Below are positions 57,623-64,000 of a DNA stretch of 64,000 nt, piece by piece; position 1 is the first letter of the stretch; every line of letters begins with the position of its first letter. The stretch spans positions 62,001 to 126,000 of the forward strand of contig NZ_JAEEGA010000008.1 in assembly GCF_017829975.1 (NCBI RefSeq), read 5' to 3'. Source of the stretch: Vagococcus allomyrinae (GTDB lineage: Bacteria > Bacillota > Bacilli > Lactobacillales > Vagococcaceae). A model generated the notes under the pieces. It saw only the letters and a program-made list of their open reading frames with translations. It did not search any database and had not been told where the DNA came from. The position numbers were made by a program, and so were the translations under genes.

Positions 57623-58066
57623 TTATATTTTATTCATTAATTCACTAACAAATTTTTTCAATGCAGCCACATCATCATCTTCTGCATTATTTTCGATACG
57701 AACCGTCTCTGCCCCCTTAGCGGCACCTGTCTTTTCAAATTGCTCGACAAAATCATCAGCCGATTTACAATAGAATTCACCATATTCCAGATCACCAGAA
57801 CCAACAACGCCATATATTTTTCCAGCTAAATCCTGATCGGGTAACTCATCGAAAAAATCCTCAAATTCAAAAGGTAAATCTCCTTCTCCATATGTATACG
57901 TTGCAATAATACAAAGGTCTGCATCATCGAAAAAATCAACATCTGTATCAGATACTTCTTCTCTTTCAACAGTCGCCCCAGCTTCTGTCAAGGCGTCTTC
58001 AATAATCTCTGAAATCTCCTCTGTATTACCTGTCATACTTGCATATACAATCTTTGCTAATGCCAT
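57623..58066 (-). CDS. Flavodoxin
   Basis: The 147-residue acidic electron carrier binds FMN through the phosphate loop ASMTGNTEEI (about 9-18) and the aromatic loops TYTYGEGDLPFEF (about 56-68) and GDLEYGEFYCKSAD. It is a short-chain flavodoxin by length. It lies upstream of nfnA, nfnB and the pyruvate oxidoreductase on the same strand, so it is the likely electron carrier between them. Flavodoxin often replaces ferredoxin under iron limitation. An elaborate upstream region suggests specific control. Confidence 0.93.
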   Translation of the reverse strand: MALAKIVYASMTGNTEEISEIIEDALTEAGATVEREEVSDTDVDFFDDADLCIIATYTYGEGDLPFEFEDFFDELPDQDLAGKIYGVVGSGDLEYGEFYCKSADDFVEQFEKTGAAKGAETVRIENNAEDDDVAALKKFVSELMNKI

Positions 58067-58217
58067 TTGTCTTCCATCCTTCCATCACTTTATAATTTTT
58101 TCACCTATTTCTTATTCAGAAATAGGAATTACACACTCATCTTTATCGAATTAGTTGATTGCCTAAAAACGATCAAATAACCCCACTCATTATCGGCGAT
58201 GAACACATCCCCAATCA

Positions 58218-58346
58218 AGTTGAAAACCGTTTCAACACTCCCTCTATACTATAACATAACCTGAAGAAAACACAATATTTTTTAGGTGTAAATAATTTTT
58301 TTTAGGTAAAAATTATCTTTATCATGTGATGTCACGCACATGATAA
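58218..58346 (-). promoter_or_regulatory. Flavodoxin promoter with upstream direct repeats and dyads
   Basis: On the minus strand TTGTGT (58270-58275) and TATAGT (58248-58253) are 16 bp apart. Directly upstream of the -35 lie two direct repeats, ACCTAAAAAA on the minus strand (58278-58287 and 58298-58307), exactly 20 bp apart. Next is a dyad, TTATCATGTG with CACATGATAA (58319-58346), whose core TGTGA...CACA resembles Crp/FNR-family sites. A further dyad, GTTGAAA with TTTCAAC (58219-58236), lies just after the expected start. Confidence 0.55.
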
Positions 58347-58505
58347 AAAGGAGCAATAAAAGAAACAATTCCCACACGGCATTTCAGTCGATCAGCAACA
58401 TCTCTCAACTAATACCATAGTTAGGTATCATTTTACCCTTATGATAGCATACAAATCAAGCGCTTTTTCCCGTTTATGCAATTTTTTCGCCGATTTATTG
58501 GGAAC
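58347..58505 (-). promoter_or_regulatory. Possible second promoter and structured leader
   Basis: TTGATT (58454-58459), an 18-bp spacer and TAAAAT (58430-58435) on the minus strand could start a transcript. It would open with a small hairpin (GATACC with GGTATT, 58411-58429) and run about 85 bases to the dyad at 58319-58346, which a TTTTT follows after six bases. This would be a short RNA or a flavodoxin leader. No protein is encoded. Confidence 0.35.
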
Positions 58506-59327
58506 TTAAAACACCTCTTTTTCTTTCCCGACTAATAACACCGCTTCAAGAACGGCTCCTCCAAGCGCTCTAGCCTTATCAGAAATCGTGTGGCAATCGA
58601 CTTCATCAACTGGACGAGGATCGACATCTGCACATTTTAAGCCTTTTCTGATGATTTGATTTTGGCTAATCAGCCCTCTTAAAGTTCCCTTTAAAGGAGA
58701 ATAGACAGGCACTTCATCGACATAAAAAAGCAATTGGCCTTTTTCGACTTGTTGACCTAAAGTTGCCACATGTTGAACAATGCCATCGCAGGGAGCGTGA
58801 ACAACCCGTTCAGTACTTTTCCCTCCTAAAACACCCGGTATTCCTGTATTAACTTGAGGACGTCCATTTCGAATCAATTGTCCTAGATAATGGCCACGCA
58901 GCGTTTCGATAACAACATCGACATCCTCCGGCGCTTTAAAACCTGGTCCAAGTGCAATGACAACTGGTGCCATCTCCTTAAATGTGCCAATATTGCGCTT
59001 GGCAATAATCGCATCAACTACCACATCAGGCTTTAGTCTTTCAATAGATAACGCAGATCCATCAACTAATACCGGAATCCGCCCTGATTGCCACACTGTC
59101 TCGCATTCCTCTGTGGTAGAGATTTTTACTGCCGTTAGATCCTCCACCTGGCATTCTCCATTTCTAACCGCCTCACTAAGTGCGACTGTTCGTCGAATCG
59201 TTAAAGGTCTTGCTATTTCCAAAATTAACACCTTAAAACCAACTCGCCATAATTTTTGAACAACTCCCGTGGCCAAATCCCCCCCACTGCGGACGATTAC
59301 CAGAGTTTCACTTATTTTTTTTGCCAT
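58506..59327 (-). CDS. yqeB: YqeB-type selenium-dependent molybdenum hydroxylase accessory protein
   Basis: The 273-residue protein belongs to the EF2563/YqeB family, found with selenium-dependent molybdenum hydroxylases and proposed to help make or insert their selenium-containing cofactor. The N-terminal VIVRSGGDLATGVVQKLWRVG (written here only to its pattern RSGGDLATGV) is diagnostic. PVVIALGPGF and a C-terminal lipoyl-like HAPCDGIVQHVATLGQQVEKG region are also seen. It overlaps yqeC by 16 bases. The biochemical step is not established. Confidence 0.85.
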   Translation of the reverse strand: MAKKISETLVIVRSGGDLATGVVQKLWRVGFKVLILEIARPLTIRRTVALSEAVRNGECQVEDLTAVKISTTEECETVWQSGRIPVLVDGSALSIERLKPDVVVDAIIAKRNIGTFKEMAPVVIALGPGFKAPEDVDVVIETLRGHYLGQLIRNGRPQVNTGIPGVLGGKSTERVVHAPCDGIVQHVATLGQQVEKGQLLFYVDEVPVYSPLKGTLRGLISQNQIIRKGLKCADVDPRPVDEVDCHTISDKARALGGAVLEAVLLVGKEKEVF

Positions 59328-60043
59328 AAGCGCACTCCCAACTGTTCCTTCACACTTCCTGCAATCACCGTTTCCAAAGTCGCTTTCATCTCCTCCGGCA
59401 CTTGCTTTAAGACCGCCGTGGCTTGCGCTAATTCTTTCGGATCTTCAACTTGGTTTATCAGCAAACAACGACGCCCCTTTCCCTTGTGCCAAAGACCTTG
59501 AGGATGGCTAATGATCTTTGCTAAACTTGCCTCATCAATCGTATCTCCTTCGGTTAATCCCGTCAAAACAGTAAATAATGGTAAGCGGTGGACGGTCTCC
59601 GCTGAAACAACTTGTCCAATTACCTTAATCGGAATAATGCCTATCGTCAAACTGGTTTCTGGTAAAATCACCGGCTCAAAATCAGCCCACCCCTTTAATG
59701 GTCGTTGCTTAGAACCATCAGATTCAAAAAAAGCTTTATCATAAAACGGCAGCATCAAACTTAACACGTCTAAAGAAGCACTGGCTATTTTACCAAATGT
59801 GCCCATATTACCAATTACACTAACCCCTGGCATTCCTTGTTGATCTAATGGGTAGTCATCCAAAAACAAACGGTCATAAGCATGATTATTGGGTAACCCA
59901 ATCTTGGTTGTTGGCCCAACTAGAACTTTTTGGTGCCGAAAATTTTCTGCTAAATACCACAATAAACGACTCTTCCCCCCGCTGCCGATGATTGAAACAC
60001 ACTCTTTTTCGTTGATTGTCAGTAACGTACTCAACGTTTCCAT
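59312..60043 (-). CDS. yqeC: YqeC-type selenium-dependent hydroxylase accessory protein
   Basis: The 243-residue protein of the YqeC family has an N-terminal glycine-rich loop, IIGSGGKSRLLWYLAE (about 19-34), and VGPTTKIGLP shortly after, suggesting nucleotide binding. ESDGSKQRPLKGW near residue 108 is a family hallmark. It is always found near selenium-dependent molybdenum hydroxylase genes and is thought to act in cofactor maturation. AAGGGAG precedes the ATG, just beyond a hairpin terminator that separates it from the upstream transferase gene. Confidence 0.83.
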   Translation of the reverse strand: METLSTLLTINEKECVSIIGSGGKSRLLWYLAENFRHQKVLVGPTTKIGLPNNHAYDRLFLDDYPLDQQGMPGVSVIGNMGTFGKIASASLDVLSLMLPFYDKAFFESDGSKQRPLKGWADFEPVILPETSLTIGIIPIKVIGQVVSAETVHRLPLFTVLTGLTEGDTIDEASLAKIISHPQGLWHKGKGRRCLLINQVEDPKELAQATAVLKQVPEEMKATLETVIAGSVKEQLGVRLWQKK

Positions 60044-60057
60044 CCTAACACTCCCTT

Positions 60058-60102
60058 AAAAAGTTATTGCCCATCAAAAAGCTTTTGATGCGCAATAACT
60101 TT
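60058..60102 (-). terminator. Hairpin terminator between the mocA-like and yqeC genes
   Basis: AAAGTTATTGC pairs with GCAATAACTTT, enclosing CATCAAAA with TTTTGATG, and is followed by TTTTT on the minus strand. It lies inside the gene cluster, so yqeC and yqeB may be expressed at lower level than the hydroxylase. Confidence 0.75.
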
Positions 60103-60108
60103 AGTTGT

Positions 60109-60669
60109 TTATTGAATTAAGCGCAAATAATCTTCTTGTGTATCTATGTCCTGAAGTATCTCTTCTGTAATAGCGACTTTAAGCCAATGATCAGAGTGAG
60201 CATCCCGCACTGAACGCCCGCCAGTCTCACCTTTAACCCCTATAAGCTCTCTTCGATACCGCTGACCGAAATAAACTGGACTGCTTACACTTCCCTTGTA
60301 TTCTGGCATTACAATATTTGTCGAGCTGGCTTTTTCTATAATAGTCTCCAACACTGTCACCGTTAGCAATGGTTGGTCAATCGGCAAAAAAAGATAACCG
60401 GTTCCCTTTGCTGCTTTCGTTCCTAAGGAAACACTGTGACTCTGACCTTTTTCAGGTTGATTGTTGATGACTATCTTCATGTTATCAGGTATCGTCAGGC
60501 GTTGAATATCAGCAGAATTTATGACTAAAATCCGTTCTTCCACCGTTACACTTAAGGCCAAACTTAAAGCACGCTCAATAAAAGTCTGACCATCGTAGTT
60601 TAAAAATAATTTATTTTGATTCATTCGGCGAGAACGACCAGCTGCCATGATAATCAGACTAACTGCCAT
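60109..60669 (-). CDS. mocA: MobA/MocA-like molybdopterin nucleotidyltransferase
   Basis: The 186-residue nucleotidyltransferase has the N-terminal AAGRSRRMNQNKLFL (about 10-24), in which the Arg and Lys bind the nucleotide, and FLPIDQPLL near residue 93 with the metal-binding aspartate. MocA adds CMP to the molybdenum cofactor for hydroxylases of the xanthine dehydrogenase family, while MobA adds GMP. The hydroxylase neighbour makes the cytidylyl type more likely. AGAGGGGT precedes the start, and 17 bases separate it from the hydroxylase gene. Confidence 0.83.
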   Translation of the reverse strand: MAVSLIIMAAGRSRRMNQNKLFLNYDGQTFIERALSLALSVTVEERILVINSADIQRLTIPDNMKIVINNQPEKGQSHSVSLGTKAAKGTGYLFLPIDQPLLTVTVLETIIEKASSTNIVMPEYKGSVSSPVYFGQRYRRELIGVKGETGGRSVRDAHSDHWLKVAITEEILQDIDTQEDYLRLIQ

Positions 60670-60686
60670 GATTTACCCCTCTTTTC

Positions 60687-63263
60687 TTATCTTTTTTTCT
60701 TCTGGTAAAAGGTGTCTACCATCGGTAAAGTCGATCTTAATTGTTTATCCAAGGCATAATAGGCGCCGGATATGGCAGGGGCCGTGGGAATCGTCGCTAA
60801 TTCACCAACGCCTTTAATGCCATAAGCTAACCCTTCGTGAACGTTATCTGCCTTGACTAAAACGATCTCAATCGGCGGAACATCCACTGCACGTAATAAA
60901 CCTAGAGTAGCATATTTAGCTTTGACATACCCATCCTCCATGGCGAACTTTTCGGTTAAGGCGTAGCCCATCCCCATGACAATCCCACCTTCAATTTGGC
61001 CTTCTGCGGCTTTAGGATTAACGACCTGTCCCATATCATAAGCCGCAACAATTCGTTCAATTTTGCCGTCATCAGCTAAAATAACTACCTCTGCCGCATA
61101 TCCATATCCAGCATGGCTGACTGGATTCTTTTTATTGCTGTTCATTGGATCGGTCTTAGCCGAATATTCACCATAAAATTCTTCCCCTTCCATCGCTGCC
61201 AATGTTCGACCCATATCCAGCTCATACCGCAATTGCATGGCAGCTCGGCGGGTGGCTTCGCCGGTAAATAAGGATTGCCTTGATGCTGTTGTCGTGCCCG
61301 AATTTGGGGTACGCTTTGTATCAGGCGCTTCCGCAATAATCAATTCTGGTGGCAAATTTAACGTTTCACACGCGATTTGCGTGGTAACTGTCGCCATCCC
61401 TTGACCAATACAAGCAGCACTTGTTCTGACATGGACTTTTCCTGACTCAACTGAGACAATACAACGGCCGACATCAGGTAAACCGACGCCAATCCCACTA
61501 TTTTTAAAGAAACAAGAAATCCCAGCAATTTTAGCACTATCATAGGACTCCTTGACTGCCTCTAAACATTTTTTTAAGGCGGCATTACTTGAGACAATTT
61601 GCCCGTTTGGTAAAGCATCACCAGGTTCAACCGCATTTTTATAACGAATTTCCCAATCTGAGATCCCGACTTTTTCCGCTAATAGATTCAAATTATTTTC
61701 AATCGCAAAGGCTGATTGACAGACGCCAAAACCGCGGAATGCTCCTGCCGGCGGGTTATTCGTATGGACTGCATATCCAGCAATGTCTATATCTTGATAT
61801 TTGTACGCTCCTGCTGCATGAGTACAGGCACGCTGCAGCACTGGTCCTCCTAATGACGCATAAGCACCAGTATCAGAATAAATAACTGCCTTCATCGCCG
61901 TTAAGTTTCCTTCAGCGTCACACCCCGTAGTAAAGTCCATTTCCATTCCATGACGTTTAGGATGAACCATTAAACTTTCCTGTCGGCTCAGTAAGACTTT
62001 GACTGGGGCTTTAACAATCCAAGCAGCTAACGCCGCATGATGTTGGACACTCATGTCTTCTTTTCCGCCAAACCCACCACCTACTAATTTGCCTTGGACA
62101 TGAATCTGATCTTTTTCTACCCCTAACATCCGGGCGACTTCCCGTTGTTCGTCATAAATACTTTGACCAGCCGTATAAAGTAATAAACCGTCCTCACCTT
62201 CAGGCATAGCAATGGCGCATTCCGGTTCCATAAACGCGTGCTCATTGATCGGTACTGAATAATGTTCTGTTACCACAAAGGCCGAATCAGCTAACATTTT
62301 ATCAGCTTCGCCTCTAACTAAATGCTCACTGGCTAAGATGTTACCTTTTTCATGAATTTTAGGAGCATCGTCAGCTAGAGCTGCTTCAATGGTTGTGATG
62401 GCTGCTAGCTCTTCATAGCTCACTTTTACTAAGTCCTTAATTTCAGTTAGGGAGTCTTTATTCTTAGAAACAACCAACGCGACCGAATCACCGACATAAC
62501 GCGTGATATCATTCACATGAATCAAGACATCCCAATCAGAAATAAATTCCAAGTGACCAATCTTATTATTGCCTGGTACCTGGTCAGCAGTGATGACCGC
62601 TAAGCAATCTTCATGTGCCAAGGCCGCTGTTTTATCAACCGCTAACAGTTTCGCTCGTGGATATGGGCTACGAACAGCTGAAGCATGAACCATTCCTTCC
62701 ACTACAATATCGTCAACATAAAGACCTGTTCCCAATGTTTTTTCAATAGCATCCACACGGTGAAAATCCACACCTAATTTGGCTGAGGATAGTTGTTGAG
62801 GAATGACTGCCTCTTCCCTAAACAACTGCGCTGCTAACCTAATAGCGTCAATTATCTTGACATAACCGGTACAGCGACAAATATTGCCACGTATTGCTTT
62901 TCTAATCTCAGCATCACTTGGATCAGGCTTTTTATTGATTAACCCTTGAGCAGCTAGGACCATCCCAGGAATACAAAAGCCACATTGAACTGCACCAGTC
63001 TCTGCAAAAGCATAAGCATAGACGTCTTGTTGTCGCTGATTTAGACCTTCAATCGTTAAAACCTCTTTGCCATCGACTTTTTGTAGATTAAAAATACAGG
63101 CGTTGGAAACCCTTCCATTCACAAGCACTGAACACGCCCCACAAGAACCTGAAGCACAACCATCTTTTGTGCCAACCAAACCTAAATCTTCTCGTAAAAA
63201 ATCCATCAATGACTTATTTTCTTCCGACGTTTCTACTTTTCCGTTTACGGTAATTGAATACAT
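60687..63263 (-). CDS. xdh: Selenium-dependent molybdenum hydroxylase (xanthine-dehydrogenase type)
   Basis: The 858-residue fusion has two 2Fe-2S clusters, ligands C36/C41/C44/C56 (GCASGSCGACSV) and C94/C97/C129/C131 (QCGFCIPGM, GNICRCTGY). The molybdenum domain (about 165-855) follows, with GGGFGGKED, AFRGFGVCQSAFA and the catalytic Glu near the end in KGVGELATIPTAPAI. There is no FAD domain, so electrons must go to another protein. Its yqeB/yqeC neighbours mark it as the selenium-dependent type, where a labile selenium replaces the cofactor sulfur; substrates of relatives are purines. An extended -10 (TGTTATAAT, 63306-63314) lies upstream. Confidence 0.88.
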   Translation of the reverse strand: MYSITVNGKVETSEENKSLMDFLREDLGLVGTKDGCASGSCGACSVLVNGRVSNACIFNLQKVDGKEVLTIEGLNQRQQDVYAYAFAETGAVQCGFCIPGMVLAAQGLINKKPDPSDAEIRKAIRGNICRCTGYVKIIDAIRLAAQLFREEAVIPQQLSSAKLGVDFHRVDAIEKTLGTGLYVDDIVVEGMVHASAVRSPYPRAKLLAVDKTAALAHEDCLAVITADQVPGNNKIGHLEFISDWDVLIHVNDITRYVGDSVALVVSKNKDSLTEIKDLVKVSYEELAAITTIEAALADDAPKIHEKGNILASEHLVRGEADKMLADSAFVVTEHYSVPINEHAFMEPECAIAMPEGEDGLLLYTAGQSIYDEQREVARMLGVEKDQIHVQGKLVGGGFGGKEDMSVQHHAALAAWIVKAPVKVLLSRQESLMVHPKRHGMEMDFTTGCDAEGNLTAMKAVIYSDTGAYASLGGPVLQRACTHAAGAYKYQDIDIAGYAVHTNNPPAGAFRGFGVCQSAFAIENNLNLLAEKVGISDWEIRYKNAVEPGDALPNGQIVSSNAALKKCLEAVKESYDSAKIAGISCFFKNSGIGVGLPDVGRCIVSVESGKVHVRTSAACIGQGMATVTTQIACETLNLPPELIIAEAPDTKRTPNSGTTTASRQSLFTGEATRRAAMQLRYELDMGRTLAAMEGEEFYGEYSAKTDPMNSNKKNPVSHAGYGYAAEVVILADDGKIERIVAAYDMGQVVNPKAAEGQIEGGIVMGMGYALTEKFAMEDGYVKAKYATLGLLRAVDVPPIEIVLVKADNVHEGLAYGIKGVGELATIPTAPAISGAYYALDKQLRSTLPMVDTFYQKKKR

Positions 63264-63305
63264 TTCACACGCTCCTATCTGTTTTTACCGATATTTACTT
63301 CTTTC

Positions 63306-63314
63306 ATTATAACA
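63306..63314 (-). promoter_or_regulatory. Extended -10 promoter of the hydroxylase operon
   Basis: The minus strand reads TGTTATAAT, a full extended -10 about 43 bases before the xdh start, with a poor -35 (TTAAAG). GATAGGAGCG is the ribosome site. Confidence 0.6.
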
Positions 63315-63413
63315 CAAAATACTTGATTCTTTAAAATTTTTTTTAGTTATCATGATTATTTTTAAGGTTTTTAACTTACCATAAACGGATGACTCATTTT
63401 TCAATTAAAACTC

Positions 63414-63452
63414 AGAAAGCGCTAAGAGCAAATGATCTCCCTAGCACTTTCC
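63414..63452 (-). terminator. Hairpin after the binding-protein gene
   Basis: AGAAAGCGCTAAGAG (63414-63428) pairs with CTCCCTAGCACTTTCC (63437-63452) with two mismatches. A weak T-rich stretch follows on the minus strand, so it probably terminates the gene to its right. Confidence 0.6.
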
Positions 63453-63494
63453 GAGACTGACCTGATGGCTTAGTTCCTTTGATTATATCCTCGC

Positions 63495-64000
63495 TTAGGA
63501 AGCATTGGTTAAAATTTCTTTGACTTGTTCAGGTGTTACCTTTACATGATAAAACAATTGATAAAATTCACTGGTCACCTGATTCAAATCTAATTGATAC
63601 TCTTCGGGATAAACCAAATTCCCCAACCATTGAATCCCCATTAGGCGATTGACTGATGGAGGAAATCCCATAAAATTATAGGGAGCTGTTGGTATTTTGT
63701 ATACCCGCTTTTCCTTCACAGCTGTTAAGGTTGCCCAAGTGGGATCCTTAAGAATTAAGTTATACACATCAGGACTTTCCGTGATAATATAATCCGGTTG
63801 CCACTGCATGATTTGTTCCATACTGACTGTCGTACCTGAACCTGATGAGGCAACATCAACTCCAGTGGCAGCATTTTTGGCTCCAATGGTCTCAATCACC
63901 TGAGCATGAAATGAGCCTTCTGCATTCGTATCTAAACCAACTGTTCCTGAGGCCAGATAAACACTTTTTCGTTGTTCTTCCAAAATCTCCTGTTTAACGG
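63495..64000 (-). CDS. ABC transporter substrate-binding protein, class III (siderophore/molybdate type), C-terminal part
   Basis: The frame is open to the right edge, so the signal peptide and N-terminal lobe are missing. A TTG at 63983 is internal. The 168 visible residues show the second lobe of a BtuF/FhuD-like binding protein: SMEQIMQWQPDYIITE, then WATLTAVKEKRVYKIP, and FMGFPPSVNRLMGIQWLGNLVYP. The last stretch recalls MolB-like proteins that bind molybdate or tungstate. Next to a molybdenum enzyme, oxyanion uptake is attractive, but iron-complex uptake cannot be excluded. Permease and ATPase would lie beyond the window. Confidence 0.75.
   Translation of the reverse strand, partial: VKQEILEEQRKSVYLASGTVGLDTNAEGSFHAQVIETIGAKNAATGVDVASSGSGTTVSMEQIMQWQPDYIITESPDVYNLILKDPTWATLTAVKEKRVYKIPTAPYNFMGFPPSVNRLMGIQWLGNLVYPEEYQLDLNQVTSEFYQLFYHVKVTPEQVKEILTNAS

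Noticed and set aside
58350-58430. Possible TPP riboswitch (minus strand GUUGAGA, CUGAUC, GGGAA)
   Set aside because: The invariant CUGAGA, ACCUGAUC and AGGGAA elements are each imperfect, the outer helices are missing, and no thiamine gene follows.

Overview
The window looks like a chromosomal segment of a low-GC Gram-positive coccus of the Lactobacillales, most likely Enterococcaceae (Vagococcus or Enterococcus type). The reasons are the fabT-fabH-acpP-fabK-fabD-fabG-fabF-accB-fabZ-accC-accD-accA order, FabK as enoyl reductase, several PTS systems, RpiR regulators, AGGAGG ribosome sites, and a YqeB/YqeC molybdenum-hydroxylase cluster of the kind known from Enterococcus faecalis. The genus is an inference. 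No rRNA, tRNA, insertion sequence, prophage or CRISPR array was seen.

Layout. 1-0.55 kb: 3' end of an amine-dehydrogenase-like gene. 0.6-7.4 kb (minus): a sugar operon encoding a MalE/F/G-type ABC importer, a LacI repressor and a GH65 phosphorylase. Its promoter is covered by two perfect 16-bp operators and a cre-like site. 7.6-8.1 kb: GNAT acetyltransferase. 8.2-18.5 kb (minus): the type II fatty-acid synthesis cluster led by fabT with two FabT boxes. It is interrupted by two non-coding repeat elements. 18.7-22.3 kb (plus): fruR-fruK-fruA. 22.4-23.8 kb: PadR regulator and membrane partner. 24-24.7 kb: Mrr-like membrane protein. 24.7-29.9 kb (minus): argCJBDF. 30.2-34.7 kb: FAD oxidoreductase, an unrecognised 464-residue protein, a 56-residue small protein and a ThrE-type exporter pair. 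34.9-39.5 kb (minus): 6-phospho-alpha-glucosidase, alpha-glucoside PTS and two tandem RpiR regulators. 39.7-42.1 kb (plus): 6-phosphogluconate dehydrogenase and gluconate kinase. 42.2-44.9 kb: ABC exporter, helix-turn-helix protein, GNAT. 44.9-48.3 kb (minus): a J-domain-like membrane protein and a paralogue of its outer domain. 48.6-51.6 kb: GH42 beta-galactosidase with divergent AraC regulator. 51.6-58.1 kb (minus): pyruvate:flavodoxin oxidoreductase, NfnB, NfnA and flavodoxin. 58.5-64 kb (minus): yqeB, yqeC, a mocA-like transferase, a molybdenum hydroxylase, and a metal/oxyanion-binding lipoprotein cut by the window edge.

How the parts may work together. The 51.6-58 kb genes form a plausible electron chain: pyruvate oxidation reduces flavodoxin (or ferredoxin), and NfnAB exchanges those electrons with NADH/NADP(H). 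The adjacent hydroxylase has 2Fe-2S and molybdenum domains but no FAD domain, so it needs an external electron partner.

The most unusual non-coding signal is a repeat present twice (10011-10072 and 33289-33424). Its two inverted-repeat pairs interleave (A-B-A'-B'), as in a pseudoknot, in both copies. A second repeat family (16624-16715 and 23820-23986) has GGCTGG...CCAGCC ends; one copy is flanked by a 14-bp direct duplication. The most unusual protein signal is the J-domain-like protein and its paralogue.
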